NCBI RefSeq assembly: GCF_963668165.1 | Contig: NZ_OY764209.1 | Coordinates: 1,612,001-1,676,000, forward strand | DNA from: Marispirochaeta sp. | Lineage (GTDB): Bacteria > Spirochaetota > Spirochaetia > JC444 > Marispirochaetaceae | DNA length: 64,000 nucleotides | Direction of reading: 5' to 3' | In this document: in pieces, positions 40,552-50,215 of the stretch | How positions within the stretch are numbered: position 1 is the stretch's first letter | How the letters are laid out: every line of letters begins with the position of its first letter | Translations under genes and position numbers: made by a program | The notes under the pieces: model-generated | The model's input: only the letters and a program-made list of their open reading frames with translations | Told to the model about the DNA's origin: nothing | Databases searched by the model: none

Positions 40552-42522
40552 TTATTCTCTGCCCATCAGATAGCCGCTCATCTCTTCTTCCCGGCTCACA
40601 ATAAAGGTTTCAAGCTTCTTATCATCAAGGTGTGAGAACTCCCCGAAGGTACTGGATTTGTTTATGTCAATATCGAAGCCGCCTAGTATATAGGTGGTAT
40701 GATAAAAGGAGAGACGTTTTTCCGGATGAATCCCCTTACGCAGAAAGGTCCGCGCTCCCTGACGGATAAGGCGCAGCTTGTTTAATGCGTCTGCCCGGGA
40801 AGATATCGACCAGACGCCGAACTGTATAGGCTTTTCCTCAACATTCAGGTCTCCCAGAAATTCCCCCCGCAGAAGGCTGTCCCGGGGTTTGCCCAGGTAC
40901 GGCACAAAATCGAGGTGTTCCGCCAGCTTGCGGTCTGTGGCAAGGAAGTTGCCGGTGTCAGGATCCGCTGTAAAAATGATTACATTGCGGTAGGCCTGAC
41001 CGTAACTGCGGAACAGGGAGGCCCAATAGCTGTCCATGTCTACTGAATCCTTGAGAATACCCACGCGCCGCCGTATTTCTCTGCTTATATCCAGAAGCCA
41101 GAAATTATACTTATCCATGTCGCTCTTGTAGCCGGTGATCTCCTTCTCCAGTTCCGCTTCAGTTTTTATGCCCTGCAGATAGGCCAGTATTGAGCGGTAG
41201 ATGTCCCGTATATTGTGATATCGGCTGAAGCGGAGGATCAGGTCGAACAGGAATATCTCTATTTTACGCACCTGCCATATGTAGGAGACGACCTCGCGAC
41301 GGGGTGTTTTGGGCCCCACCATGGCGACCTCCCACAGGTCCTTGAACTCGTTGTAGCGGCGGTTCATCCGCACGAACCAGGTGGACACTGTTTCAGTATG
41401 TTTGGCAAAGCGGATTGTCCAGGAGGTCCCCTGGCCCATAATGCTGGTAACCTCGATGTTCTCCGGACCGAAGGCGGCATAGATCTGCTGGGTCCCAATC
41501 CCTTCTCCGGTTCTTCTGCCCTTGGTGGTACGCCCCACAAAGCGGGGATATCCACGGGAATCCCTTGCAAGCAATTCCTCCGGCATTCCGGTTCCGTTAT
41601 CGGCAATGGTAAGGGTCAGGTAATCACCTTTTTCCCTCAAGACAATATCGATAATCCCTTTTCGGCCGGACTCTTCGATGGCATCCAGGGCGTTGGAAAC
41701 CATGTTAACCATGGCCCGTCCGATATTAATGTGATACCCCTGAATAGTCGGTGCTCCAGTGTCCAGGTCCAGCCGCAGTTCGCAGCGTACCGTGGATCCC
41801 TGTATGTAGGGTACGATGCGTTCAAAGATCAGTTCCAGAAGATCGACCTCGTGAATGATCTCCATGCTGTCCCGAAAGGAGTTAAGAATATTGATCAGAG
41901 TGGTGGATTCCCGATTGATGCTTTCCACAATGGTGTCGCTGTTTTCCGTTCCCAGAGCCTCTACCATGGAGTTTATAAGGCGTGCTACCTTACGGGCGTC
42001 GTGGCGGGTCTTGCTGATTTCCTCCGGAGCAAGGCTGCGGTTCAGTCCCTCCTCCGTTTTTGCGAGAACAGCTCCGCAGCAGGAGACCAGCCTGTGATAC
42101 ACCAGTTTGCGGTAGGCTATTGAGCTGTCGGGTTCAAAACCCTTGTTGCGGAAGAACTCCACCGTATCGGTTTGCCGCTCCCATATATAGATAAAAACGG
42201 AAGCCTCTCTGGGGATATTCCGGGCCAGATGTTCTATGAAGCTGGTGCCGATACCCCGGCCCCGTCCAAAGGGACTGGTAACGATCTTGTAGATCAGGAA
42301 CTCTTCTCCCTCCGGGTCGGAGTAGACCAGCATGTACCCGAGGATTTCTCCCTCTTCGACCCAGACATAGCTGTGGGAGTAGTCCTTCTGTACTGCAGGG
42401 TTGTGAATGAAAGGGGAGGGTATGACAAAGGTGTCGATATTCAGCAGCGGATTGCGGATAACCCGTTCTTCAATCTTCGGGTTCATATTTTGTATGGAAT
42501 CGTGGTTCCCCGGGGATTGCAT
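40552..42522 (-). CDS. GNAT acetyltransferase / histidine-kinase fusion
   Basis: A 656-residue soluble protein. Residues 25-145 form a GNAT domain with the acetyl-CoA loop GRGRGIGTSF at 86-95 and FFRNKGFEPD. A helical segment with a candidate phosphoacceptor His174 (TRHDARKVARLIN) and a HATPase_c domain follow: N277 (NALDAIEES), DNGTGMP at 308-314 and GEGIGT at 339-344. The last 280 residues are a domain I do not recognise, with no receiver. This order is unusual. It may be a stress or acetyl-CoA sensor kinase. ATG 42522 has AGGGT upstream; a TTG start at 42558 is less likely. It follows trmH on the same strand by 64 bases. Confidence 0.85.
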   Translation of the reverse strand: MQSPGNHDSIQNMNPKIEERVIRNPLLNIDTFVIPSPFIHNPAVQKDYSHSYVWVEEGEILGYMLVYSDPEGEEFLIYKIVTSPFGRGRGIGTSFIEHLARNIPREASVFIYIWERQTDTVEFFRNKGFEPDSSIAYRKLVYHRLVSCCGAVLAKTEEGLNRSLAPEEISKTRHDARKVARLINSMVEALGTENSDTIVESINRESTTLINILNSFRDSMEIIHEVDLLELIFERIVPYIQGSTVRCELRLDLDTGAPTIQGYHINIGRAMVNMVSNALDAIEESGRKGIIDIVLREKGDYLTLTIADNGTGMPEELLARDSRGYPRFVGRTTKGRRTGEGIGTQQIYAAFGPENIEVTSIMGQGTSWTIRFAKHTETVSTWFVRMNRRYNEFKDLWEVAMVGPKTPRREVVSYIWQVRKIEIFLFDLILRFSRYHNIRDIYRSILAYLQGIKTEAELEKEITGYKSDMDKYNFWLLDISREIRRRVGILKDSVDMDSYWASLFRSYGQAYRNVIIFTADPDTGNFLATDRKLAEHLDFVPYLGKPRDSLLRGEFLGDLNVEEKPIQFGVWSISSRADALNKLRLIRQGARTFLRKGIHPEKRLSFYHTTYILGGFDIDINKSSTFGEFSHLDDKKLETFIVSREEEMSGYLMGRE

Positions 42523-42586
42523 GAGTTTTACCCTACACCGCATTGGAGCAAAAAACAATCAGGGATGAAGAGCGGAGGAGCGGCGT

Positions 42587-43330
42587 CTATTCCTGATCGC
42601 CCACGGGGATGTCTTTTTCGCTGATATTGCTTTCGATAAGGTCGATGGATTTATGAAAACGGCGAAAGTACTCCTCTTCGATCTCCTTGCCCCGCTTCGC
42701 TGACCGACGCACCCACTTTAGCCGCAGTTCGGCGAGTTGATCCTCCGTAAGCTGCCATGGCAGGCTGCTTTTACGCAGCCGGTCGCTCAGGTTTGAGAGG
42801 CTTATTGCCGCTGAAACGGAAATATTAAGGCTTTCGGCAAAACCACACATGGGAATAGTCAGAAACTCGTCCGCCATTTCCCGTACCGCCGGGCTTATTC
42901 CGTCCCGTTCATTCCCGAATACCAATGCTGCCGGGCCTTTTTCCAGGGAGAAGTCGTAGAGGGAAACGGATGCGCTGTCCGGAACAGTAGCGACAATTCG
43001 GTGTCCACGCTGCTTAAGGTCCGACAGAGCTTTCAAGGTATTATTCCTGCTGTTATTGTACCGTCGTATAGTGAGCCACTGAGATGCGCCAAGGGCCACA
43101 TGCCGGTTGATGGTAGGCAGACGGTTCAGGTTTTCGATGATATGAACGTCCTGGATTCCGAAACAGTCACAGCTGCGCAGAAGGGCACTGGCATTTTGAC
43201 TGTAATAGAGGTCCTCTGCAACCAGAGTCAGATACCGGGTACGCAGGGAAGATACCTCGAGAATACGCTTAAACCTGGGCCTGGTTACGTGCCTGGAAAG
43301 CATTGATAAGAGTTCGTCATTGTTGATCAT
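42587..43330 (-). CDS. trmH: tRNA (guanosine-2'-O)-methyltransferase, TrmH type
   Basis: A 247-residue SpoU-family knotted methyltransferase. Motif 1 is around NASALLRSCDCFGIQDVHII, motif 2 LVFGNERDGISP, and motif 3 ESLNISVSAAISLSNLSDRL. The C-terminal basic extension (KWVRRSAKRGKEIEEEYF) matches TrmH, which methylates the 2'-O of G18 in tRNA, rather than RlmB. The start ATG 43330 is preceded by a weak site. It is the first gene before the GNAT/kinase fusion on the minus strand. Confidence 0.88.
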   Translation of the reverse strand: MINNDELLSMLSRHVTRPRFKRILEVSSLRTRYLTLVAEDLYYSQNASALLRSCDCFGIQDVHIIENLNRLPTINRHVALGASQWLTIRRYNNSRNNTLKALSDLKQRGHRIVATVPDSASVSLYDFSLEKGPAALVFGNERDGISPAVREMADEFLTIPMCGFAESLNISVSAAISLSNLSDRLRKSSLPWQLTEDQLAELRLKWVRRSAKRGKEIEEEYFRRFHKSIDLIESNISEKDIPVGDQE

Positions 43331-43350
43331 TTCAGGATGTGCCGGGCTGA

Positions 43351-43385
43351 AAAACCCCGGAGTCGCGGAACACCGCTCTCCGGGA
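43351..43385 (-). terminator. Rho-independent terminator after the RRM gene
   Basis: CCCGGAG (43357-43363) pairs with CTCCGGG (43379-43385). Read on the minus strand the stem is followed by five T residues (43351-43355). It lies 7 bases past the RRM gene stop. Confidence 0.8.
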
Positions 43386-43392
43386 CCGATTT

Positions 43393-43659
43393 TTAGAACC
43401 TGGAGGGACGCTCCTTTTCTACTGCTTCCCGAACCTTCAGCTGTCTGCCGTCAAGATCGGCACCGTCCAGCGCGGACAATACCGCTGCAGCTTCTTCGGG
43501 GGATTCCATCTCGACGAAAGCGAAACCTTTGGATCGGCGGGTTTCCCGGTCGGTGATGATACGTACCGATGTTACGGTACCGTACTGGCTGAAAAGTTCA
43601 CGGAGACTGTCTTCGTCGGATTGGTAACTGATGTTTCCGACGTAAAGTTTGTTGGACAT
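43393..43659 (-). CDS. RRM-type RNA-binding protein
   Basis: An 88-residue single RNA recognition motif protein. RNP2 is LYVGNI (residues 4-9), and RNP1 is KGFAFVEM. It resembles the cold-induced RNA chaperones of cyanobacteria and spirochaetes but lacks a glycine-rich tail. ATG 43659 has GAGGG upstream; the longer open frame to 43764 is rejected. The gene ends in its own terminator, so it is monocistronic and probably bound to single-stranded RNA for chaperone or post-transcriptional roles. Confidence 0.93.
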   Translation of the reverse strand: MSNKLYVGNISYQSDEDSLRELFSQYGTVTSVRIITDRETRRSKGFAFVEMESPEEAAAVLSALDGADLDGRQLKVREAVEKERPSRF

Positions 43660-43803
43660 CCAATGGCCCTCATGTAATGATGAAAAATAGGAATCTATCC
43701 AAGGGATAGTCGTCATATAGACGTACACCAGGGAAAGAGTAGATGATTGACTGTAAACTGTCAATTTCTTTTTTCATTTATTATAAACCTGAAGAGGGTG
43801 TGA

Positions 43804-44562
43804 ATGGATATTTCCGTACTTGCAGGGCTGAAGGACCGTAAACTGTCAGAGGAAGGGATATGCGTCGGGGAAGGCCGTTTTGTAGTTGAGAGGATGCTTC
43901 ATGAAGGACTGGAACCCCTGGTTCTTGCCACCGTTCCGGGCATGCTTGCCGGGCTGCAGCAGATATACAGGAACCCCCTGCCGGTACAGGTGCTGCCCCA
44001 GGCGGAGATTGCCCGCATAGCCGGGTATCCTTTTCATCGCGGGGTGCTGGGAGCCTTTCGGCGTCCTGAGTATTGTTCGGCTGAGGATTTACTGGGGCCC
44101 GACCCCGGCGTGGTTCTTGTATTGGACGGAATTACTGATCCGGTCAACCTCGGAGGAATCCTGCGCAGTGCGGCGGCTTTTAACGCCGGTGCAGTTATTC
44201 TGGGCAGCGGCTGCGGTGACCCCTACTCCAGGCGGGGAATACGGGCCTCCATGGCCGCCTGTTTTGCCCTGCCCATCGGGACGGGTGAGGACCCGGAGTG
44301 CTGTCTCCAGATTGTCAGAGAAAGAGGATACCGGATTATTGGTGCCGACCTGTGTCCCGAGGCAGAGTTGGTAAGGGATATCTCCATCAATACCAAAGCC
44401 GTTCTGGTCCTTGGTAACGAGGGGCATGGTATCAGCGATTTCTGGCGGAAAGGCTGTGACGGCTTTGTATCGATTCCGGTCTCTTCCAGGGTCGATTCCC
44501 TGAATGTGGGGGTGGCCGCGGGGATTCTGCTGTATGAGCTTGCCCGGAAAAAGGCGACATGA
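43804..44562 (+). CDS. SpoU-family rRNA 2'-O-methyltransferase
   Basis: A 252-residue methyltransferase with an N-terminal substrate-binding region (LKDRKLSEEGICVGEGRFVVE) and a trefoil knot. SpoU motifs are all present: DPVNLGGILRSAAAF, VLVLGNEGHGIS and IPVSSRVDSLNVGVAAGI. It resembles RlmB/TsnR-type enzymes acting on 23S rRNA more than TrmH. It overlaps no neighbour; the next gene starts 6 bases after its stop, so the two are one transcript. Confidence 0.87.
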   Translation: MDISVLAGLKDRKLSEEGICVGEGRFVVERMLHEGLEPLVLATVPGMLAGLQQIYRNPLPVQVLPQAEIARIAGYPFHRGVLGAFRRPEYCSAEDLLGPDPGVVLVLDGITDPVNLGGILRSAAAFNAGAVILGSGCGDPYSRRGIRASMAACFALPIGTGEDPECCLQIVRERGYRIIGADLCPEAELVRDISINTKAVLVLGNEGHGISDFWRKGCDGFVSIPVSSRVDSLNVGVAAGILLYELARKKAT

Positions 44563-44567
44563 TATAA

Positions 44568-45275
44568 ATGAGCCTTGAAATGTCGATAATACCTCTTATA
44601 ATGGCGATTGTCCCCTCTCTTGTACTGGTTGCGCTGTTTATGCGATTTGACCGCAGCCGACCGGAGCCCAAAGGCGAGATTCTGCGGGCCTTTATGCTTG
44701 GGGTTTTTGCTACCTTTCCTGCCCTTGTTCTCGAGCTGATTGCGGATAACTTTTTCAGTCCATGGTTCAGTAATCCTTTTTATCTGGCGATTCTGGAAGC
44801 CTTTGTTATTGCCGCCCTGAGCGAGGAGTGGATAAAGCTGATGGTGGTGCGCTATTTTCTCTACAGGAGGTCGCACTTTGATGAGGTAATGGACGGTATT
44901 GTTTATACTGTTGCCGCGGGGCTTGGCTTTGCCTGTCTTGAGAATATTATCTATGTGGCTTCTGGAGGTATTACGGTGGCCCTGACCAGGGCCTTCACTG
45001 CGGTTCCCCTGCACGCTGTCTGCTCCGCCCTGCTGGGGTATGCCCTGGGAATGGCCCGTTTCGCGCCGACAGCAGATGAGGAGCAGCGGCTTATTACCGG
45101 CGGGCTTTTTCTGGCGGTTTTTATTCACGGAATCTATAATTTTCTGCTGTTTATGGTTCCTCTCTGGGGTGCTTTTTCCGCCCTGGGGGTTTTCCCTGTA
45201 TTAATTATAGCGGCCCGTATGGTCCGGGACCGTCTGCGCAGGGCGCAGATGCTGGACCGCCGCAGGAGGCATTGA
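44568..45275 (+). CDS. PrsW-family intramembrane protease-like protein
   Basis: A 235-residue integral membrane protein with about six to eight helices. PrsW motifs are seen: the two glutamates of SEEWIKL at Glu86-Glu87, DEVMDGIVYTVAAGLGFACL, ENIIYV and a conserved His in AVPLHAVCSALLG. PrsW of Bacillus cleaves an anti-sigma factor; most relatives are uncharacterised and some lack protease activity. No sigma or anti-sigma gene is nearby. It follows the SpoU methyltransferase by 6 bases. Confidence 0.87.
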   Translation: MSLEMSIIPLIMAIVPSLVLVALFMRFDRSRPEPKGEILRAFMLGVFATFPALVLELIADNFFSPWFSNPFYLAILEAFVIAALSEEWIKLMVVRYFLYRRSHFDEVMDGIVYTVAAGLGFACLENIIYVASGGITVALTRAFTAVPLHAVCSALLGYALGMARFAPTADEEQRLITGGLFLAVFIHGIYNFLLFMVPLWGAFSALGVFPVLIIAARMVRDRLRRAQMLDRRRRH

Positions 45276-45384
45276 GACAATCCTGCCTGAATCCTCTTGA
45301 CCCTCCTTTATTCTCTGTGGAACTCTGTAACGGCTGCAAACCTGCGTATCTGTATTTATTGATACTGCACTGGAGGATTCTGTT

Positions 45385-46353
45385 ATGAAGATTGTTGTTC
45401 TTGACGGGTATACCCTGAACCCCGGAGACCTCAGCTGGAAAGAGCTTGAGGCCCTGGGAGAGGTAAAAGTATATGATCGCACCCCATTTGATGAGAAGAC
45501 TGTAATTGAGCGCGCGAAGGGTGCGGAGATTGTTCTAACCAACAAAACCCCCCTTTCGAAAGTTGTCCTTGATTCCCTTGACGGACTCCGGTATATCGGG
45601 GTTCTTGCCACCGGCTACAATGTAGTGGATACCGATGCCGCCGCCGCACTCGGAATTCCGGTCACCAATATCCCAACCTATGGGACCTTTTCCGTGGCTC
45701 AGATGGCCATGGCTCATATTCTGCATTTTTGCCATCACGTCAAGGAGCATTCCGATACCGTTATGGCAGGGGACTGGGCCGCAGGAAGCGACTTCTGTTA
45801 CTGGAATTTTCCCCTTGTTGAATTGGCGGGAAAAACCATGGGAATCATCGGTTTCGGACGGATCGGCCGGGCCCTGGGGAAAATTGCCGATGCTTTTGGC
45901 ATGAAGGTTATAGCCCACGATGTTTACCAGGGAAACCCCCCGGACTGGGAAGGCTTCCGCTTCAGCTCCGTGGAGGAACTGCTGCGGGAATCCGACTTTG
46001 TCAGCCTGAACTGTCCGCTGACCAAAGAGAATACCGGCTTTATTAATAAAGAGAGCCTCAAGACCATGAAAAAGAGCGCCTTTCTCGTTAATGTATCACG
46101 CGGTCCCCTGGTTGTCGCAGAGGACCTGGCCGAAGCCCTGAAAAACGGCGATATTGCCGGCGCAGGACTGGATGTTCTTACTGCCGAACCACCGGAGAAG
46201 GATAACGTACTCTACGATGTTCCGAATCTTACCATTACCCCCCACATTGCCTGGGCAACCCTGGATGCCCGCAGTCGTCTTATGAATACGGCGGTGGAGA
46301 ACCTTAAGGCTTTTCTGAGGGGGAACCTTGAGAATGTTGTAAACGAACTCTGA
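45385..46353 (+). CDS. D-2-hydroxyacid dehydrogenase (glycerate dehydrogenase type)
   Basis: A 322-residue NAD-dependent dehydrogenase. The cofactor site is GFGRIG at 156-161. Catalytic Arg239 (NVSRGPLV), Glu268 and His287 (TPHIAW) are present. The length and the AVTTGYN-like VLATGYNVVD resemble hydroxypyruvate/glycerate dehydrogenases. It interconverts glycerate and hydroxypyruvate or a similar pair. GGAGG precedes ATG 45385. It is followed 76 bases later by a YhcH gene on the same strand. Lactate or phosphoglycerate activity is less likely from sequence. Confidence 0.87.
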   Translation: MKIVVLDGYTLNPGDLSWKELEALGEVKVYDRTPFDEKTVIERAKGAEIVLTNKTPLSKVVLDSLDGLRYIGVLATGYNVVDTDAAAALGIPVTNIPTYGTFSVAQMAMAHILHFCHHVKEHSDTVMAGDWAAGSDFCYWNFPLVELAGKTMGIIGFGRIGRALGKIADAFGMKVIAHDVYQGNPPDWEGFRFSSVEELLRESDFVSLNCPLTKENTGFINKESLKTMKKSAFLVNVSRGPLVVAEDLAEALKNGDIAGAGLDVLTAEPPEKDNVLYDVPNLTITPHIAWATLDARSRLMNTAVENLKAFLRGNLENVVNEL

Positions 46354-46428
46354 ACAGTTTTTCAAAGCGGGAGCAGTGTTTGTTCCCGCTGCTTTAATGT
46401 ATAATGATACAAACTACAGGAGGATCAT

Positions 46429-46881
46429 ATGGTTCAGGACCGTTTGATTAATGGAGAAAAATACACCTTTCTTGGCAACAACTTTGCCGAGGCTTTCAAG
46501 TTTCTCTCCTCAGTCAAGGCTGACGAACTGGAAGAAGGAAAAATAACCGTGAACGGGGATGCCGTGTACGCCCTGGTACAGAAGTACAGCACCAAGGACC
46601 CTTCAGAAGGGGCTTTGGAGACCCACAAACGCTACGCCGATATACAGGTTATTCTGAAAGGGCGGGAGCGGATGGACTACTGCTATGCAGAAGGTTTGAC
46701 GGTTAAGACCCCGTACAATGAAGAAAAGGACGTTGAGTTCTACGCAATGAAAGAAGCTTCCCGGCTGCTTCTTGAAGCCGGTGATTTTGCCATCTTTCTG
46801 CCCGACGACGCCCACGCTCCAAAGCTGTCCGCAGACGCCCCCTCGGATGTCCTGAAAATCGTTGTAAAGGTAGCTCTTTAG
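46429..46881 (+). CDS. YhcH/YjgK/YiaL-family protein (DUF386)
   Basis: A 150-residue cupin-fold protein. Family signatures are ALVQKYSTKDPSEGALETH, RYADIQVILKGRERM and the closing LPDDAHAPKLS. Relatives sit in sialic acid and uronate operons and bind sugar-acid or cyclic sugar intermediates; a precise reaction is not settled. It follows a 2-hydroxyacid dehydrogenase and lies about 6 kb past the KDG-type kinase. Its stop overlaps the end of the broken Ada-like gene on the other strand. Confidence 0.88.
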   Translation: MVQDRLINGEKYTFLGNNFAEAFKFLSSVKADELEEGKITVNGDAVYALVQKYSTKDPSEGALETHKRYADIQVILKGRERMDYCYAEGLTVKTPYNEEKDVEFYAMKEASRLLLEAGDFAIFLPDDAHAPKLSADAPSDVLKIVVKVAL

Positions 46882-47710
46882 CTCATCCCTTCCATCTCTA
46901 CCCGGGAGGCCTCCCAGGCGAGCATGCACTGTTTGTGGAAGGCCCCCCAGCGGTAGTTTCCGGTATCGCCGATACTCCGTATTACCCGATGGCATGGTAT
47001 CAGCCAGGCAACAGGGTTTGTCCCAAGCGCGGTACCTACCGCCCGTGCCGCCCCGTCATTGCCAATTGCGGCGGCAAGGCTCCCGTAGTCTGTAAGGCCT
47101 CCCAGACTTTTATCTGAAAATTGGTGCCCCGTATATGGAGGAGCTGACCATCACCGGTGCCGTTGAATATGCTGCGCAGAAGCTCTGCTGCGGTTTTTTG
47201 GTCCTTCCTGTAATCTGCCTTTTCCAAACCCCCGCGGACGGCCTCCAGAGGCCGCTTGAGGAACTCATCATCAAGAAAAACCAGATCCGTTATTCCTCTG
47301 TCGCTGGCCACCAGGACCGCCGTACCAAAAGGTGTATCCCCGGTGCCCCAGCGGAGGGTCATTCCTTTTCCTCCGGAACGCATCTCTCCCGGCGTCATGG
47401 CCTCGAAGCTGACACAGGCTTCCGCGAAACGTCCAGGACCGGAAAAGCCTGCTTCCAGCGAGGATTCCAGGCAGGAGCCGGATTCGCGGATCAGCCTGAG
47501 GGCGTGCTCCTTTGCCAGGTAGCGGATAAAGCGCTCCGGAGGAATCCCCGCCCAGCGGCGAAACAGGCGGCGGAAGTGGTATTCTGAAAGGCCGATATCT
47601 CTGGCAATCCGGCTGCTGTCGATCCCTTCTGAATAGTGGTTTTTCATAATCGAGATAGCCGTCTCAATACGCCGGTAATCCCGATGATTAATGCAGTATT
47701 CCCTGTCCAT
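46878..47710 (-). pseudogene. Ada-like AraC / O6-alkylguanine methyltransferase, frameshifted
   Basis: From ATG 47710 the frame gives an AraC-type helix-turn-helix (DSSRIARDIGLSEYHFRRLF) and the start of an alkylguanine-DNA alkyltransferase (FQIKVWEAL). It then goes out of frame near 47088-47094 and stops 17 codons later. The next frame continues with YGSLAAAIGNDGAARAVG and the active site LIPCHRVIRS, ending at 46880. About seven residues before TYGS, usually IPPG, are also missing, so there is a small deletion as well as a frame change. The acceptor cysteine is thus lost from the protein. The N-terminal zinc/phosphotriester domain of Ada is absent throughout. Confidence 0.86.
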
Positions 47711-47809
47711 ATCTGTCGTTATACAAGTATATGCTGGTCTTTCAGAAAAATCATTCCGTTTCTTGCGCATCCTGCCTGAATTAGTATACTAATGATCAGG
47801 AGACTTAGA

Positions 47810-48331
47810 ATGCAGAGATTTACAGATAAAAAAAGCTACAGCAGCGAACTTCGCTCTCTTTTGCTGTTTCGTCCATTAAACGATGATGAGATCGCAAAGT
47901 TCGCTGATCGCTCGGAGATAATTGCCTACAAAGAAAACGAGAAAATAGTTGTGGAGGGAGAGGTGGACCCTTCCTTCTTTGTGGTTATCCGGGGAATGGT
48001 TAACGTAACTGTTGAGCAGAAAGGCAACGATGTTTTTATCAGCGCCATCGGTCCGGGAGATGTTTTCGGCGAGGCGGCAATGTTCATGAAGGTAAAGCGT
48101 ACTGCCGATGTTATCGCCGCACAGGATACGGTTCTCTTAAGGATCCAGCGGCCTGAGCTGATGGGCTTTATCAAGGACTATCCCCGGGCGGGGAATAAAA
48201 TCCTTATGCTGATTATCTACAGCCTGCTGCGCAAGCTCAGAGCGGCAAATCAGGAACTGGCATTTGAACGTCGGGCGGATATCCACCAGGACGATGTGGA
48301 CGCCCTGGTGGCCCAGCTCGCGGGAAGCTGA
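47810..48331 (+). CDS. Stand-alone cyclic-nucleotide-binding protein
   Basis: A 173-residue protein made of a CAP-type cyclic nucleotide domain (residues about 20-120) and a short helical tail. The phosphate-binding cassette is intact: FGEAAMFMKVKRTADV, with Glu and Arg in the usual places for cAMP or cGMP. There is no DNA-binding helix-turn-helix, so it acts as a cytoplasmic sensor or regulatory subunit. ATG 47810 follows CAGGAGA; an upstream ATG at 47792 lacks such a site. It is convergent with ftsH, 5 bases away. Confidence 0.88.
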   Translation: MQRFTDKKSYSSELRSLLLFRPLNDDEIAKFADRSEIIAYKENEKIVVEGEVDPSFFVVIRGMVNVTVEQKGNDVFISAIGPGDVFGEAAMFMKVKRTADVIAAQDTVLLRIQRPELMGFIKDYPRAGNKILMLIIYSLLRKLRAANQELAFERRADIHQDDVDALVAQLAGS

Positions 48332-48336
48332 AACTC

Positions 48337-50205
48337 CTATCCGGACACTTCGGCGACTATGCGGTCTACCTCTTCGCCGGAAATCTGTTCTTCCTTAAGC
48401 AGCCGCTCGGCTACCTGATCCAGGGCAGAACGAAAACGGTTCAGAAGCTCGCTGGTCGCATCATAGGCTTTGGAGAGCAGGGTCCTGATCTCCTTGTCGA
48501 TCTCCTGCATTGTAGCCTCGCTGAACTCCCTGCCCTGAGCGATCTGCTCTCCCAGAAAAACGTTGGTGTGGTCCTGATTGGCCGTTAAAAGCTGCAGGGT
48601 CTCTCCCATGCCCCACTCGGTAACCATTTTTCTGGCCAGTTTTGATGCTTCCTTGAGGTCGTTGGCGGCCCCGGATGTTTCAGCGCCGAAGACCAGCATT
48701 TCCGCAGTGCGGCCTCCCAGAAGGACCTTCAGTCTGTCGTTCAGATAGCCCTTGTTGTAGATGTACTTCTCCTCCTTGGGCATCTGTACAGTTACACCCA
48801 TGGCGTAGTCCCGGGGAATAACCGTAACCTTGACCAGAGGATCGGTGTTCGGCAGCGCTGCGGCAGCCACGGCATGTCCCGCCTCGTGGTAGGCGATGAC
48901 CTTTTTTTCCTCTTCGGTAACTGTCAGGTTTTTTCGTTCAAGGCCCATCATGACCTTATCACGGGCCTCTTCAACCAGTTCCATGGTTATCTTGTCTACC
49001 CGGCGCCGGGTGGCGAGGATCGCCGATTCGTTCAGCAGGTTCTCCAGCTCTGCGCCGGAAAATCCGGGGGTACCCTGAGCGATTTTCTCCATATTGATAT
49101 CGTCAGCCAGGGGCTTGTGATTGGCGTGGATCTCCAGGATTTTGATCCGGTCCTTCATGGAAGGTAGCCCTATGGTAATGCGGCGGTCAAAACGTCCGGG
49201 ACGGAGCAGGGCCGGATCAAGGATATCCGGACGGTTGGTGGCTGCCAGGACAATGGTGGAGTCGTTCTTTTCGAAACCGTCCAGTTCCGAAAGCATTTGA
49301 TTCAGGGTCTGTTCCCGCTCATCGTGTCCGCCTCCCAGCCCTGCGCCTCTGTGCCGGCCGACAGAGTCGAGCTCATCAATGAAGATTATGGAAGGCGAGT
49401 TCTTCTTGGCATCGGCAAAAAGGTTCCGCACCCTGGAGGCACCGACACCCACGAACATTTCCATGAAATCGGAACCGCTGATGTGGTAGAAGGGTACATC
49501 TGCCTCGCCGGCTATAGCCCGGGCAATCAGGGTTTTTCCGGTTCCAGGAGGGCCGACCAGCAGGATCCCCCGGGGGATTTTGGCTCCCATGGCTGAATAG
49601 CGGTCGGGGGATTTTAAGTAATCCACCACCTCCTGGATCTCCTCTTTGGCGCTGTCCAGACCGGCTACATCATCGAAACGGATCGATTCCTTGGTCTTTT
49701 CAAAAAGCTTGGCTTTATTCTGCCCTACACTGAAGATATTCTTTCCCTGGTTATTCATACCGCGGAACATCCGCAGGCCGATCCATACCAGCAGAAGCAG
49801 GGGCAGCAGGTTCAGGATTATCGAGAGAATGGAGAAATCCTGGGGCGGTTTGGTTTCCACCACTACATTATTGGATTCGAGCAGGGTCATGAGAGCCTCA
49901 TCCCCAAAGGAGGGATAGTAGGTTACAAAAGGACCAATGTCGCTCATGCCCTGAATAGTACGGTCTGTTACGGTTACCTGAGAAACCGCTCCTTCCTGGA
50001 CCATCGCCCGGAAACGGCTGTAGCTGATCTGGTTGGAGCCGGTATCCCGCATCATGAAGTTCACAATGCCCGGGACGAGAAAAAGCAGCAGAATACCAAG
50101 CAGAAACGGATTGAATCTGAATTTGCCGCCGCCGAAAGGAAAAGGAAAGTTCCCGTTGTTTTTGGGGGAATCCCCATTATTGTGTTCATTATCTGGTGTT
50201 TGCAT
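48337..50205 (-). CDS. ftsH: Membrane ATP-dependent zinc protease FtsH
   Basis: A 622-residue AAA+ metalloprotease. Membrane segments lie at about 34-52 and 127-145 with a periplasmic domain between. Walker A is GPPGTGKT at 218-225, Walker [11 protein letters not shown], the second-region motif [20 protein letters not shown], and the zinc site HEAGH. It degrades misfolded and regulatory membrane proteins. ATG 50205 is used, 13 codons in from a TTG; it has no ribosome binding site and its promoter leaves only about 4 bases of leader. The gene is single and convergent with the cyclic-nucleotide protein. Confidence 0.96.
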   Translation of the reverse strand: MQTPDNEHNNGDSPKNNGNFPFPFGGGKFRFNPFLLGILLLFLVPGIVNFMMRDTGSNQISYSRFRAMVQEGAVSQVTVTDRTIQGMSDIGPFVTYYPSFGDEALMTLLESNNVVVETKPPQDFSILSIILNLLPLLLLVWIGLRMFRGMNNQGKNIFSVGQNKAKLFEKTKESIRFDDVAGLDSAKEEIQEVVDYLKSPDRYSAMGAKIPRGILLVGPPGTGKTLIARAIAGEADVPFYHISGSDFMEMFVGVGASRVRNLFADAKKNSPSIIFIDELDSVGRHRGAGLGGGHDEREQTLNQMLSELDGFEKNDSTIVLAATNRPDILDPALLRPGRFDRRITIGLPSMKDRIKILEIHANHKPLADDINMEKIAQGTPGFSGAELENLLNESAILATRRRVDKITMELVEEARDKVMMGLERKNLTVTEEEKKVIAYHEAGHAVAAAALPNTDPLVKVTVIPRDYAMGVTVQMPKEEKYIYNKGYLNDRLKVLLGGRTAEMLVFGAETSGAANDLKEASKLARKMVTEWGMGETLQLLTANQDHTNVFLGEQIAQGREFSEATMQEIDKEIRTLLSKAYDATSELLNRFRSALDQVAERLLKEEQISGEEVDRIVAEVSG

Positions 50206-50215
50206 GTTGATATTA

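Noticed and set aside
41215..42123. 302-codon plus-strand frame opposite the GNAT/kinase gene
   Set aside because: Composition is that of an antisense shadow; the opposite strand carries clear GNAT and HATPase motifs.
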